A stretch of DNA of 64,000 bases from Methanobacteriaceae archaeon (lineage in GTDB: Archaea > Methanobacteriota > Methanobacteria > Methanobacteriales > Methanobacteriaceae). Shown piece after piece: positions 1-8,783 of this stretch. The notes under the pieces are model-generated. The model made no database searches. It was not told the origin of the DNA and saw only the letters and a program-made list of their open reading frames with translations. The stretch covers positions 62,001-126,000 of the forward strand of contig JAQXTL010000004.1 in the NCBI GenBank assembly GCA_029219465.1, given 5' to 3'. The number at the start of each line of letters is the position of its first letter. Positions within the stretch are counted from its first letter, which is position 1. The translations under genes were made by a program, and so were the position numbers.

Positions 1-2147
1 GATTTAGAAGCTAAATACAAATATTCATTGGTTGTGTAAGTTATACTTCCAATTTTGACTGTAGCTGGCAATTTATAATTCTTATTGATGTAAGATTTCA
101 CATTTTGAGATGCAGCAATAATCTGATTAATAGTTACTGAACTAACGACAGTTATTGTAGAAGATTCTGTATAAACACCCTGAGAGTATTTAATAACATG
201 ATTTCCACCGGATAAAACACCTAAACTCACTTTAGCTATACCATTTAAGTCAGATGTGGCTGAATATTTATTACCGTTAATGTTGAATGTAATTTTAACA
301 TTTTTAACAGGTTTTTTATTTGCATCAGTTACTTTAACAGAATATGAAACTTTACTTCCAATTGAAACATATATATTTTCACCAGTCATTTTGGTTCCTT
401 TAACAATTATATGTTTCTTAACAGTGCTAGATTTATAATAGTCATTACTTACAACTGCACTAATCGGATAATCTCCAAATGTAAGGCCTATTTTTAACTT
501 AGCTTCACCTTTTAAGTCAGTGTATTTTGTGTAGCTAACACCTTTAACTGTGAATTTAACTCCTATATTTTTGAGAGGAGTTCCAGATTTGGTTTTAACA
601 ACAACTTTGAAATAAGACCCATCCCTGTATTTCATCACTAAATCATTAGCAGATATTGTAACAGTTTGTTTTGCGATTATAACCTTATCTGAACCATAGC
701 AGTAATCAGCATAACCATTTGTTAAATAATAAAATTTAATGGAAGATGTTCCGGGTTTTAAATCAGGAATCTTCAAATATGCATTACCATATGCTGTGGT
801 TTTTACAGTGTATGTTTTTCCATTGAATACAAACTTAACATACTTATTAGCTAGTGCCTTACCATTTTTTGTAAGTTTAACTTTGAATTTTGGTCCATCT
901 TTATAAACCATATTCAATGTTGAAGATGTAAATTTTGTAGTTGGAGTTCTAACAGTTATTTTCCCAGATCCTGAAGATGCACTAAAGTGTTTATCTCCAG
1001 CGAAGGTAAAATTAATCGAATATTTTCCAATATCCATTCCAGGAATAGTTAAAGTAGCAACCCCTTTAGAATCTGTGTTAACAGTATACTCTTTATCATT
1101 AATATTGAATACAACAGTCCTGTTGCTGAGTAAAAAACCATGATTAGATTTTAAAGTTACCTTATATGAGTATTTTTTATTAGGCTCAATGTAAGTAGTG
1201 GACAAACTAGGCTTTATAGTTGTATTATCCTTTAGAGAAATGTATTCAACATCTACAGTTTCACCAGAAGCTGGATTTGATATTGAAATAATATGTTTTC
1301 CAGGATATAAATTAATAGATAAATATACAATACCTTTTTCATCTGTTGTCTTGGTGTATGTTACACTACCAATTTTAATGGAAACTTTTGTTTTTGCTAA
1401 AACATTATTATTTTTCCAGAATTTTATAGTGTGTTTAGAAACATATCCATAGCATGAAGAAGTAATATTTGGGCTAATGGATGACAATACTTTAACTTTT
1501 TTAGTGGTTGTGAGACTATTATACTTTGAACTACCTGCATATTTAACATAAATGCTATATGAACCAACAGGTAACGCTGCAGTCTTAACTGTTGCTATAC
1601 CGTTTATACTGGTAGTTGCTGTATAAGTAACACCATTAATTTTAAGAGAAACCTTTTGACTAGCTATTACTTTTCCATTAACATCCTTTAAAGTCACTCT
1701 GAAATATGTAGCAGATTTTGAGTAATGAGTATCACTCATAGTTACCTTAACAGATATTTTAGAAGAAGCACTAATCAAATTATCTGATAGAGAAACAGAT
1801 AATAAATTAGATTTTTTTGAATTATCAATTTCTATAAAATCAGAAGCATGAATATCCTCATAATTATTCTCATAACTGCTTAAATTAGAATTATCAGAAT
1901 AATTACTAAAATTCTCATGAGAATCAACCATATTATTTTGTGAGATAGAATCCCCCATAGGAACTTCTAAATTATCTCTGACAGATATTGAATCAACATC
2001 ATCTGCCATTAAATTTAAATTTTCCGTATTTGAAACATTATTTAAATCAACTGCACTAGTTGCACCTACAATAAAAAAGAACAATAGCACAAATGATACA
2101 AATAATGATTTTGTTTTAATTGAAATTTTTCCACCTCGATTTCCCAT
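1..2147 (-). CDS. Adhesin-like secreted protein, Ig-like repeats plus pseudomurein-binding repeat (3' end outside window)
   Basis: A cell-surface protein expected to sit outside the membrane in contact with the pseudomurein wall. The frame reads from ATG at 2147 without a stop to base 1, giving about 715 residues. A basic start and a hydrophobic stretch (about residues 10-30, ending near GATSA) form a signal peptide. An Asn/Ser/Asp-rich spacer follows, then about six Ig-like repeats of roughly 90-100 residues sharing the pattern 'VxFxxNGxxYTxxTDxxGxAxLxI..L..G.Y'. The last visible segment, beginning INQIIAASQNVKSYINKNYK, resembles a pseudomurein-binding repeat. The start is uncertain: the best Shine-Dalgarno-like string (GAGGTGG) lies just inside the ATG chosen here rather than before it. 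Such adhesin-like proteins are numerous in gut Methanobrevibacter. The ligand cannot be told from sequence. Confidence 0.8.
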   Translation of the reverse strand, partial: MGNRGGKISIKTKSLFVSFVLLFFFIVGATSAVDLNNVSNTENLNLMADDVDSISVRDNLEVPMGDSISQNNMVDSHENFSNYSDNSNLSSYENNYEDIHASDFIEIDNSKKSNLLSVSLSDNLISASSKISVKVTMSDTHYSKSATYFRVTLKDVNGKVIASQKVSLKINGVTYTATTSINGIATVKTAALPVGSYSIYVKYAGSSKYNSLTTTKKVKVLSSISPNITSSCYGYVSKHTIKFWKNNNVLAKTKVSIKIGSVTYTKTTDEKGIVYLSINLYPGKHIISISNPASGETVDVEYISLKDNTTIKPSLSTTYIEPNKKYSYKVTLKSNHGFLLSNRTVVFNINDKEYTVNTDSKGVATLTIPGMDIGKYSINFTFAGDKHFSASSGSGKITVRTPTTKFTSSTLNMVYKDGPKFKVKLTKNGKALANKYVKFVFNGKTYTVKTTAYGNAYLKIPDLKPGTSSIKFYYLTNGYADYCYGSDKVIIAKQTVTISANDLVMKYRDGSYFKVVVKTKSGTPLKNIGVKFTVKGVSYTKYTDLKGEAKLKIGLTFGDYPISAVVSNDYYKSSTVKKHIIVKGTKMTGENIYVSIGSKVSYSVKVTDANKKPVKNVKITFNINGNKYSATSDLNGIAKVSLGVLSGGNHVIKYSQGVYTESSTITVVSSVTINQIIAASQNVKSYINKNYKLPATVKIGSITYTTNEYLYLASK

Positions 2148-2451
2148 TACGAAAATTTTATAAATATGATTGTACTAAAATTAATATTTCATAATGAGTA
2201 TGATAAACATATAATTTCAATATTATATAAATGTTTAACTTTAAATGGCTAAAAACAGCCCTAAATTATGTAAATTATTAGAAATGGACATAAAATTAAA
2301 ATAAAAGAACAAATAGATTAAAATAAGAAAATATAAGCCAACTACGTTAAATCTATTTTAAACTTTTAACAAATTATGAACAATTAAATTAGCATTTATA
2401 CAAAAAACAAAAGTGAGAAACACTATTTATTAAAAATTAATAGATGATTTC
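2148..2451. promoter_or_regulatory. Divergent AT-rich intergenic region with adhesin promoter
   Basis: This 304-bp gap separates the adhesin start from the radical SAM gene start. On the minus strand a TATA-like ATTTATATAATA lies near 2222-2233, giving an untranslated leader of about 50 nt for the adhesin. For the plus-strand gene the sequence is too AT-rich to choose one TATA box. I see no further gene here. Confidence 0.4.
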
Positions 2452-3996
2452 ATGTTATATGAAAAAAACATATTTCAAAAAAATATAAAAAATGTTGATA
2501 TTCATATTGGACTTGCTTATCCAAATGTTTACAAAACCGCAATGTCATCATTAGGATATAATATTTTATACAATCAAATCAATGAGCTTGATGATACTTG
2601 GTGTGAACGTGTTATTTTTCCAGACACTAACTCATTAGAAGCAGGAACTCCTCTTAAATATTTTGATATTATTAGTTTTACAATCCAATTTGAAGAGGAT
2701 TATTTTAATGTATTAAATATGCTAAATAGTGCAGGAATACCTCTTAAAAGAAAAGACAGAACAGAAAATGATCCTTTGATAATTGCAGGAGGACCTTGTG
2801 CAACAGCAAATCCTATGCCTTTAGATGATTATATTGACCTTTTTGTAATTGGGGAAGGTGAGATAGTCATTAATGACATAATAAACACGTATAAAAGTGA
2901 TAAAAAGGATTTAGATAAATATTTAAAGTTGCCTGGAGTGTATATTCCTGAATTTAAAAATAAAACAAAAATAAATATCATACAAGATATGAATGATGCA
3001 TATCATATCACACAACCCATTATAAGTAAAAGTGATGATGATGAGTATCAGACAATTTTTAATAATTCCATTATGTTAAATGTCTCAAGAGGTTGTACAA
3101 GAGGATGTAGATTCTGCATGTCAGGATATCTCTACAGACCAATGAGACAGACTGATTATAAAAAATTAATTGATATAGCTATTAAAACACACAAAAATAC
3201 TCAATTAAATAAAATTACATTAATAGGTGCAGCAGTTTCAGATTATGCTGACTTAGAAAAGTTAATTACTGGTCTTGAAGATGAAGGATTTCAAATTTCA
3301 ACACCTTCACTAAGAATTGAATCCATAACAAGAAACACGTTGGAATCTCTTAAAAGAAGTGGATTAAAAACAATTACTCTTGCACCGGAATCAATTGAGA
3401 AATTAAGAAAATCAATTAACAAAGACATCCCTGAAGAAAAAATACTTAATGTGATAAAAGATGCTGTTGAACTTGATTTTAAAATCAAATTGTATTTCTT
3501 AATTGGACTTCCAGATGAAACAATGGAAGACATCAAAACACTTTGCGAATATATGAAAAAAATTGCAGATATGCACACTAGCATTAAAAATGTGAAATTT
3601 AGTGTAAATCCAATCATTCCAAAACCACACACTCCTCTTCAATGGGAAGGCTATGATTTTAAAGACATTAAGAAGAAAACTCGTTATATTACCAAAGAAA
3701 TGAAAAAATATAACATTAAGTGTGAAAGTCCTAAAAAAGGATTAATCCAATATATATTGTCTTGTGGAAATAGGGAAGTTGGTGCAATTATTGAAAAATC
3801 AATAATAAAACAGCCTACCCTAAAAGAGTGGAGAGACATAACACCACAATATGATATTGATGATGAACTTCCTTGGGACAATATTGATGTTGGTGTAACT
3901 AAAAGATTTTTAAAAATTGAAAATAAACGATTGAGAAATTTAAAACAAACCCCGTGGTGTGAAACCGGCAGATGTTACAACTGTGGATCATGTTAG
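2452..3996 (+). CDS. Radical SAM protein with B12-binding-like N-terminus (TIGR03960-like)
   Basis: An iron-sulfur enzyme using S-adenosylmethionine; substrate unknown. The radical SAM cluster motif is C215-x3-C219-x2-C222 in 'SRGCTRGCRFCMSG'. The first 200 residues ('IGLAYPNVYKTAMSSLGYN', then 'DPLIIAGGPCATANPMPL') have the layout of a cobalamin-binding-like Rossmann domain, as in the B12-binding radical SAM group. The C-terminus ends 'PWCETGRCYNCGSC', four cysteines that could hold an extra cluster. The length of 514 residues is normal for the archaeal members. No convincing Shine-Dalgarno precedes ATG 2452, so the start is less certain. The aminotransferase follows 53 bp downstream on the same strand. 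Confidence 0.75.
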   Translation: MLYEKNIFQKNIKNVDIHIGLAYPNVYKTAMSSLGYNILYNQINELDDTWCERVIFPDTNSLEAGTPLKYFDIISFTIQFEEDYFNVLNMLNSAGIPLKRKDRTENDPLIIAGGPCATANPMPLDDYIDLFVIGEGEIVINDIINTYKSDKKDLDKYLKLPGVYIPEFKNKTKINIIQDMNDAYHITQPIISKSDDDEYQTIFNNSIMLNVSRGCTRGCRFCMSGYLYRPMRQTDYKKLIDIAIKTHKNTQLNKITLIGAAVSDYADLEKLITGLEDEGFQISTPSLRIESITRNTLESLKRSGLKTITLAPESIEKLRKSINKDIPEEKILNVIKDAVELDFKIKLYFLIGLPDETMEDIKTLCEYMKKIADMHTSIKNVKFSVNPIIPKPHTPLQWEGYDFKDIKKKTRYITKEMKKYNIKCESPKKGLIQYILSCGNREVGAIIEKSIIKQPTLKEWRDITPQYDIDDELPWDNIDVGVTKRFLKIENKRLRNLKQTPWCETGRCYNCGSC

Positions 3997-4049
3997 AAAA
4001 AAATTAATTTACTATAAATAATATAATCTAAACAAAGAGAGGTATAATT

Positions 4050-5171
4050 ATGATAAATCCTGCAAGCAGATTAAATTCAATTGAATTATCATTAATAAGA
4101 AAAATGTTTGAAGTGACAAATCCTAATGCAATAAACTTAGGAATTGGAGAACCTGATTTTAATGTTCCTGAAAACATTAAAGAAGCAATGAAAAGATCAA
4201 TTGATGAAAATGATACTCATTACACTCCAAATAAAGGATATTTAGATTTAAGAGAAGAAATAACTAAAAAATTCAAAAAAGAAAATGGAATAACTACCAC
4301 ACCTGAAGATGTTATCGTTACCGTTGGTGCCAGTGAAGGATTATACATGTGTACACAGGCATTCGTTGACAAAGGTGATGAAGTATTACTTCCAAATCCT
4401 AGTTTTCTTTCTTATGAAGCTTGTGTCAATTTAGCAGGCGGAACACCAGTATCTGTTGATTGTAAAATGGAAAATGAATTTAAATTAAAAGCTGAAGATG
4501 TTCAGGAAAAAATAACTAATAAAACAAAAGCAATTATTTTAAATTCCCCATCAAACCCTACTGGTGCAGTAATGGACAAAGAAGACATAAAAGCTATTGC
4601 AGATTTATCCATAGATAAAAATTTCTTAATAATTTCCGATGAGATTTATGAAAAAATCATTTATGGTAAAAAGAACTATTCTCCAGCAAAATATAGTGAT
4701 AATGTAATTACATTAAACGGATTTTCAAAAACATATGCTATGACTGGACTTAGAATAGGATATTTAGCTACTACAAATGAAGATTATACCGAACAATTGC
4801 TTAAAATCCATCAATACAACATCGCATGTGCTAATACAACTGCACAAAGAGGAGCATACGAAGCATTAACAGGACCTCAAGACGAAGTTAAAAAAATGGT
4901 TTGTGAATTCCAAAAAAGACGTGACTTAATTGTTAGCCGTTTAAATGATATGGGATATGAAACTGTAAATGCTGAAGGAGCATTCTATGTGTTCCCAAAA
5001 ATTGAGGATGAAAACTTTGTCCAGGATGCTGCTAAAGCAGGAGTTATAACTGTTCCAGGAGTTGCATTTGGATCAAATGGTGAAAACCACGTTCGTATGT
5101 CTTATGCGAATTCCTATGAAAACATTGAAAAAGCAATGGACATTTTAGAAGAGATGATAAATAATGGATGA
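4050..5171 (+). CDS. Pyridoxal-phosphate aminotransferase, class I/II
   Basis: Transfers an amino group between an amino acid and a 2-oxo acid in the cytoplasm using PLP. The fold-type I signature is clear: 'NLGIGEPDF' near the start, 'LNSPSNPTGAV' near residue 170, 'IISDEIYE', and the PLP lysine K227 in 'NGFSKTYAMTGLRIGY', with a C-terminal Arg in 'HVRMSYA'. The length of 373 residues matches archaeal aspartate/aromatic aminotransferases. The start ATG 4050 has GAGAGGT at good spacing. It overlaps the CDF transporter gene by 8 bp, so the two are probably cotranscribed. Substrate (aspartate or another amino acid) cannot be assigned from sequence. Confidence 0.85.
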   Translation: MINPASRLNSIELSLIRKMFEVTNPNAINLGIGEPDFNVPENIKEAMKRSIDENDTHYTPNKGYLDLREEITKKFKKENGITTTPEDVIVTVGASEGLYMCTQAFVDKGDEVLLPNPSFLSYEACVNLAGGTPVSVDCKMENEFKLKAEDVQEKITNKTKAIILNSPSNPTGAVMDKEDIKAIADLSIDKNFLIISDEIYEKIIYGKKNYSPAKYSDNVITLNGFSKTYAMTGLRIGYLATTNEDYTEQLLKIHQYNIACANTTAQRGAYEALTGPQDEVKKMVCEFQKRRDLIVSRLNDMGYETVNAEGAFYVFPKIEDENFVQDAAKAGVITVPGVAFGSNGENHVRMSYANSYENIEKAMDILEEMINNG

Positions 5172-6072
5172 TTTTAGAGAAAAAGGTGGTAAAAAAGCAG
5201 CAAGAATAGGAATTATTGCTAATACATTTTTAACTATCTTAAACATTAGTGTAGGATTAATGTCTGGAAGTTATGCATTAATTTCCAAAGGAGGACACAC
5301 ATTATCCGATATTGCAACAACAATTATTGCATATATTGGATTTAAGATTGGGCAAAAACCTGCAGACCCAGAACATCCCTTTGGATACGGTCGTGCTGAA
5401 GCAATATGTGGATTAGTAATCATGTTATTTTTAACAATGGTTGCATATGAAGTAATGAGTGGAGCAGTAATAAAATTAGTAAATCACTCTACAATTACAA
5501 CACCAGATATTTACGCAGCAGGAATGGCATTTTTCGGAATATTTATCAATTATGTAATCAGTAAATACATTATTAAAATTGGAAAAGACATTAACAGTCC
5601 AGCAATTATTGCAGACGGACAACACCAAAAAACTGATATTTTCTCATCAGTTGCAATCTTAATTGGAATTATTGTATCAAACTTAGGTTTCCCTATTTTA
5701 GACCCAATTATTGGATTAGTTATTGGATTTTTCATTATAAGAACTGCATTCAAGTTAGGTAAAGAAAACATTGACCACATTATGGGAAAAGTACCTTCTG
5801 AAGAATTCATTGATGAAATCAGAGATATAGCAAATAACAGTAGTAAATATGCAGATAATGCTCATAATATTAAAGTAGACTATTTAGGATCTTATGCTAT
5901 TGTAGCATTGCATGTTGAAGTTGATGGTAATATGACTGTTGATGAATCACATAAAATTGTTCATATTATCCAAGATAACATTACAGATAAAATAGATAAT
6001 GTAAAATACGTTAATGTTCATGCATGTCCTAAAGGATTAGAATATAATCATGACCAAGAAGTAGATTTATAA
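5164..6072 (+). CDS. Cation diffusion facilitator (CDF) metal exporter
   Basis: An inner-membrane antiporter that exports divalent metal ions such as Zn, Fe or Mn in exchange for protons. Six hydrophobic segments occur within the first 210 residues. Metal-site motifs characteristic of CDF proteins are visible: 'GGHTLSDIATT' in the second membrane helix and 'DGQHQKTDIFSS' in the fifth. A cytoplasmic C-terminal domain (about 205-302) contains 'VALHVEVDGNMTVDESHKI', the usual dimerising metal-sensing fold. The length is 302 residues, normal for the family. The gene overlaps the aminotransferase end and terminates just before the oppositely oriented tRNA-Ser. Confidence 0.9.
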   Translation: MDDFREKGGKKAARIGIIANTFLTILNISVGLMSGSYALISKGGHTLSDIATTIIAYIGFKIGQKPADPEHPFGYGRAEAICGLVIMLFLTMVAYEVMSGAVIKLVNHSTITTPDIYAAGMAFFGIFINYVISKYIIKIGKDINSPAIIADGQHQKTDIFSSVAILIGIIVSNLGFPILDPIIGLVIGFFIIRTAFKLGKENIDHIMGKVPSEEFIDEIRDIANNSSKYADNAHNIKVDYLGSYAIVALHVEVDGNMTVDESHKIVHIIQDNITDKIDNVKYVNVHACPKGLEYNHDQEVDL

Positions 6073-6086
6073 TAAAAAACGAAAAA

Positions 6087-6170
6087 CGCCGGGACCGGGA
6101 TTTGAACCCGGGTGGTCATATGACCATCGGATTAGCAGTCCGACGCCGTACCAGGCTGGGCCATCCCGAC
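6087..6170 (-). tRNA. tRNA-Ser (anticodon GCU)
   Basis: The reverse strand folds as a class II tRNA of 84 nt. The acceptor stem pairs GTCGGGA with TCCCGGC (one G-T pair) followed by discriminator G, and no CCA is encoded. The anticodon loop CTGCTAA gives GCT, reading AGC and AGU. A long variable arm (TGGTCATATGACCA) is typical of serine tRNA, and the T arm contains GGTTCAAATCC. Confidence 0.95.
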
Positions 6171-6187
6171 AGTTAAAACAAAATAAG

Positions 6188-6201
6188 TATAGTTAACTAT
6201 A
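6188..6201. repeat. 14-bp perfect palindrome at the tRNA-Ser promoter
   Basis: TATAGTTAACTATA is self-complementary over all 14 bases. It lies 18 bp upstream of the tRNA-Ser 5' end. A TATA-like element (GTTTATAAG on the minus strand) sits near 6213-6221, so the predicted transcription start falls at or next to this palindrome. In such AT-rich DNA a 14-bp palindrome can arise by chance. Confidence 0.4.
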
Positions 6202-6254
6202 TGTCATAACTTACTTATAAACTTAATTATTTTTTTATAAATGGCATGTCCAGA

Positions 6255-6553
6255 AGTGGACTAATCTCAAAAATATAAGTGATCTAAAAAATTCAACTCC
6301 ACCCCGGGATTCTACAAGCATTGAATGTTAACAGTAAAGCTGCTCCCTTCCGGGCCTGACCCATTTCCATATTGAAGATGACTAATTTTTACCCTCCAGT
6401 AAAAATCTCACCACCACCAATCCTGTAGGACGAGGATTCTACGTTGTTTTTAATAGGCTTATATTCTCTTAAAAAGCCGCCTTCTAGACTTCAACTGCAC
6501 CTAAGGGGGTATGTGCTTACAGAGGACCCCTAACCCTCCAGTCTAGCCAGTAA
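6255..6553 (-). ncRNA. ffs: Signal recognition particle RNA (archaeal 7S RNA)
   Basis: The RNA core of the signal recognition particle, which binds SRP54 and SRP19 and targets nascent membrane and secreted proteins. The reverse complement of 6339-6362 contains CCGGAAGGGAGCAGC, the near-invariant asymmetric-loop and tetraloop region of helix 8. The 5' part reads GGCTAGACTGGAGGGTT and then GGTCCTCTGTAAGC, which resembles the Alu domain of Methanobacteriales 7S RNA. The 5' end fits the start predicted from the TATA box at 6571-6580. The 3' end is inferred from possible pairing of TGGCTAG with TTAGTCCA. The resulting length of about 300 nt is normal for archaea; ends are uncertain by tens of bases. 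Confidence 0.9.
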
Positions 6554-6570
6554 TAATATATGATATTAAT

Positions 6571-6580
6571 ATTATATAAA
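6571..6580 (-). promoter_or_regulatory. TATA box for SRP RNA
   Basis: The minus strand reads AACCTTTATATAATATT, a BRE-TATA arrangement. Its centre lies about 26 bp before 6550, which agrees with the 5' end deduced for the SRP RNA. Confidence 0.65.
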
Positions 6581-6676
6581 GGTTATTAAAAAAAGATTTC
6601 CAAGAAAAAAATAAATTTATAGTAACTAAAAATAAATGAGCAATATTTAAAAAAAAATAAAAATTAGTGAGTTAAA

Positions 6677-7063
6677 TTAGAATAACTCTTGAATAATATC
6701 CCCATCAGAGATAATACCAACTAATTTTCCATCTTCAACAACAGGAAGTTGATTTAAAATTCCTGAAGAAACATTGTCTTTCATTACTTTAATTGCATCT
6801 TCAAGAGTGTTTTCAGGAGAAATGGTAATTACAGGAGTTATCATGATTTTTTCAACGTTAGTACCTAATTCATATTTGTCTAAAATTAAATTATGACCAA
6901 CATCTGTTGCAGTGATAATTCCAATTAATTTATCATCTTCGACAACAGGAAGAGAACTAATTTTATTTTCCATTAATTTTTCAAATGCAAATACGACATC
7001 AACATCTGAAGTAGTAGTAACAACATCAGATGTCATAATTTCCTTAACCTTTTTACTTAACAT
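6677..7063 (-). CDS. CBS-domain pair protein
   Basis: Two CBS motifs form a Bateman module that usually binds adenine nucleotides or S-adenosylmethionine and acts as an energy or nucleotide sensor. Repeat one is 'VKEIMTSDVVTTTSD..LPVVEDDKLIGIITATDV'; repeat two is 'VEKIMITPVITISPE..LPVVEDGKLVGIISDGDI'. There is no other domain. The ATG at 7063 was chosen because AGGTG lies 6 nt before it; ATG 7066 and GTG 7072 are alternatives. It overlaps the end of pgk2 by 11 bp, so it is in the same transcript and translationally coupled to it. Which protein it controls is unknown. Confidence 0.85.
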   Translation of the reverse strand: MLSKKVKEIMTSDVVTTTSDVDVVFAFEKLMENKISSLPVVEDDKLIGIITATDVGHNLILDKYELGTNVEKIMITPVITISPENTLEDAIKVMKDNVSSGILNQLPVVEDGKLVGIISDGDIIQELF

Positions 7064-7952
7064 CATTAACACCTACAAATTCTAAGATATCATTAACCAT
7101 GAAATCAATTGTTTCATTAATTTCAACATTGTCAATTATATAAGAATCATGAATCTTTGCTTGTTCAACTAGAAAGTCCTGAGTTGTTCTTATTGAATCA
7201 AAGTTATCCATATACGTTTCAATAGACCTTTTTACCCAAGGTTGACTACATCTTGAATAAAAATGTTGCTTATGTAACTCTTCATCCTCAACTGTCAATA
7301 TTAACATAACAATATTATTGTTATCTATCAACTCTTTATTGATAAATCCAGGAACAATATGGACCCCTTCAATAATAGTACTTATCCCTTCCTTTATGGA
7401 TCTCTCAATTATTGCTTCAATTCCAACCTTAACGGCATTAACATGAGCAATGAAACCTCCAGTAATCAAATCATCATCAATAGAGTGTGATTCTATAGTC
7501 TCATAAGCATTATAACTAGATTTATGAATAATTGGACTTAATTCTTTAGACACACACTTACGCATGACTTCACGAATCATATCAGTACTTATAATATTTT
7601 TCAATCTAAGCCTATTAGCCAATTCCAGTGCCATTGAAGATGTACCAACACCAGAAGCACCACCAATCAATATAATCAGCGGTTTTTTAGAATTTCTTAT
7701 AATGCTTAAATTTTTATATTTTTCTGCAATTTTTGGATCAACGGATGTTAAATGGTCCAAAACCATATTGGATAACTCATCACGAGAAACCATAGAAACA
7801 TTATTTCTGATTAATTCCTCTTCAATTTCACTAGCCAATTCGTAAGCCATTTTAGACCCAATATATGGAACATTAAGCGATTTAGCCATAATCCCTTTCG
7901 AGAATGGTTCCACATATTCCTTACCATCAACAATAGTGTTAACCTTAATCAT
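7053..7952 (-). CDS. pgk2: 2-phosphoglycerate kinase
   Basis: Phosphorylates 2-phosphoglycerate to 2,3-bisphosphoglycerate, the first step towards cyclic 2,3-diphosphoglycerate, a solute of Methanobacteriales. The N-terminal 85 residues look like an ATP-cone domain ('EPFSKGIMAKSLN', 'DELSNMVLDHL'). A Walker A P-loop 'IGGASGVGTSS' follows near residue 97-107, then 'ISTDMIREVMRK' and 'IIEGVHIVPGFI', as in the kinase family. The ATG at 7952 sits 5 nt after GTGAT; the longer frame from 7961 begins at the GTG inside that Shine-Dalgarno. Length is 299 residues, as expected. It overlaps the CBS protein downstream. Confidence 0.85.
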   Translation of the reverse strand: MIKVNTIVDGKEYVEPFSKGIMAKSLNVPYIGSKMAYELASEIEEELIRNNVSMVSRDELSNMVLDHLTSVDPKIAEKYKNLSIIRNSKKPLIILIGGASGVGTSSMALELANRLRLKNIISTDMIREVMRKCVSKELSPIIHKSSYNAYETIESHSIDDDLITGGFIAHVNAVKVGIEAIIERSIKEGISTIIEGVHIVPGFINKELIDNNNIVMLILTVEDEELHKQHFYSRCSQPWVKRSIETYMDNFDSIRTTQDFLVEQAKIHDSYIIDNVEINETIDFMVNDILEFVGVNDVK

Positions 7953-8078
7953 TAAAATCACATTAAATATGATTAAATCTATAAAATTAATGTTAAATAA
8001 AACTTGTTATTTGAATTTCTAGAAAAAAATAAAATTCAAGTAACTAACTTAAAATAAATTAAAAATAAAAAGAGAGAA

Positions 8079-8097
8079 GATGAATAAGTTATTCATC
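8079..8097 (-). terminator. Hairpin plus U-tract at the end of the phosphoesterase operon
   Basis: GATGAATA/TATTCATC form an 8-bp perfect stem with a 3-nt loop, overlapping the stop codon of the phosphoesterase gene. On the minus strand it is followed by a pyrimidine-rich tract (TTCTCTCTTTTTATTTTTAATT), consistent with a terminator. Confidence 0.55.
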
Positions 8098-8778
8098 TAA
8101 AGAGATAATGCTTATGTCGTAATTGGAACCATCTTTAATATCTACTAAGACAGCACCATTATCTTTAAGCATTCCAGGATTTGCAACATCAGTTGTAAAT
8201 CCAATTTTACTAAGAGATTTAGCTTCATGAATATGTCCACAAAGATTGATTTCAGGTTCAAATTCATGAATAGATTTTAAAATTCCTTGACTTCCTACAT
8301 GTTCACCATTAGAAACTCTGTCAGCTTCAGTGTTAAATGGTGGAGCATGAGTAGCTAAGATTCTGACTTTAGGAACTTGATTATTGTATACATAATCGTA
8401 ATTTGCTAATAAATCATATACAGAACTGTAGATATGATCATCATCGGTTTCACCAGGAGTGTCAAATGGAGTTGGGTTAGATCCACCATAACCGAATAAG
8501 ATTGCATCACCATATGCAACAATATTATTGTGAAGACAGAATGCAACATCGTTAATTGCATTACAAATTCCATTTGGATCACAATTACCTGGAATAGCAA
8601 TTACATCTACATCATATTCATATAATTTATTAATGAAAGTTTCAACAAAATCTAAAGGTCCAAAGTCAGTAATATCACCAAGGATTAAAACTAAATCAAT
8701 ATCATTATTTTCCAAATAATCATATAACTTTGGATTTTCTTCACCGTGAACATCACTAATTGCTAAAATTTTTGTCAT
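8089..8778 (-). CDS. Calcineurin-type metallophosphoesterase
   Basis: A dinuclear-metal phosphoesterase acting on an unknown phosphate ester. Family motifs occur in order: 'AISDVHGEENP' (D-x-H), 'LILGDITDFG' (GD), 'AIPGNCDPNG' (GN), 'LATHAPPF' (H) and 'LCGHIHEAKS' (G-x-H). The ATG at 8778 has AGGTGAT at 5 nt; the frame opens further to a GTG in that site. Length is 229 residues, typical of the archaeal small YfcE/MJ0936-like group. It is the last gene of a three-gene operon with a DUF2096-like and a DUF749-like protein. Confidence 0.85.
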   Translation of the reverse strand: MTKILAISDVHGEENPKLYDYLENNDIDLVLILGDITDFGPLDFVETFINKLYEYDVDVIAIPGNCDPNGICNAINDVAFCLHNNIVAYGDAILFGYGGSNPTPFDTPGETDDDHIYSSVYDLLANYDYVYNNQVPKVRILATHAPPFNTEADRVSNGEHVGSQGILKSIHEFEPEINLCGHIHEAKSLSKIGFTTDVANPGMLKDNGAVLVDIKDGSNYDISIISLDE

Positions 8779-8783
8779 TAAAA

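Noticed and set aside
6255-6553. Possibility that the structured RNA is RNase P RNA
   Set aside because: The RNase P core motifs are absent, while the helix-8 sequence CCGGAAGGGAGCAGC is specific for SRP RNA.
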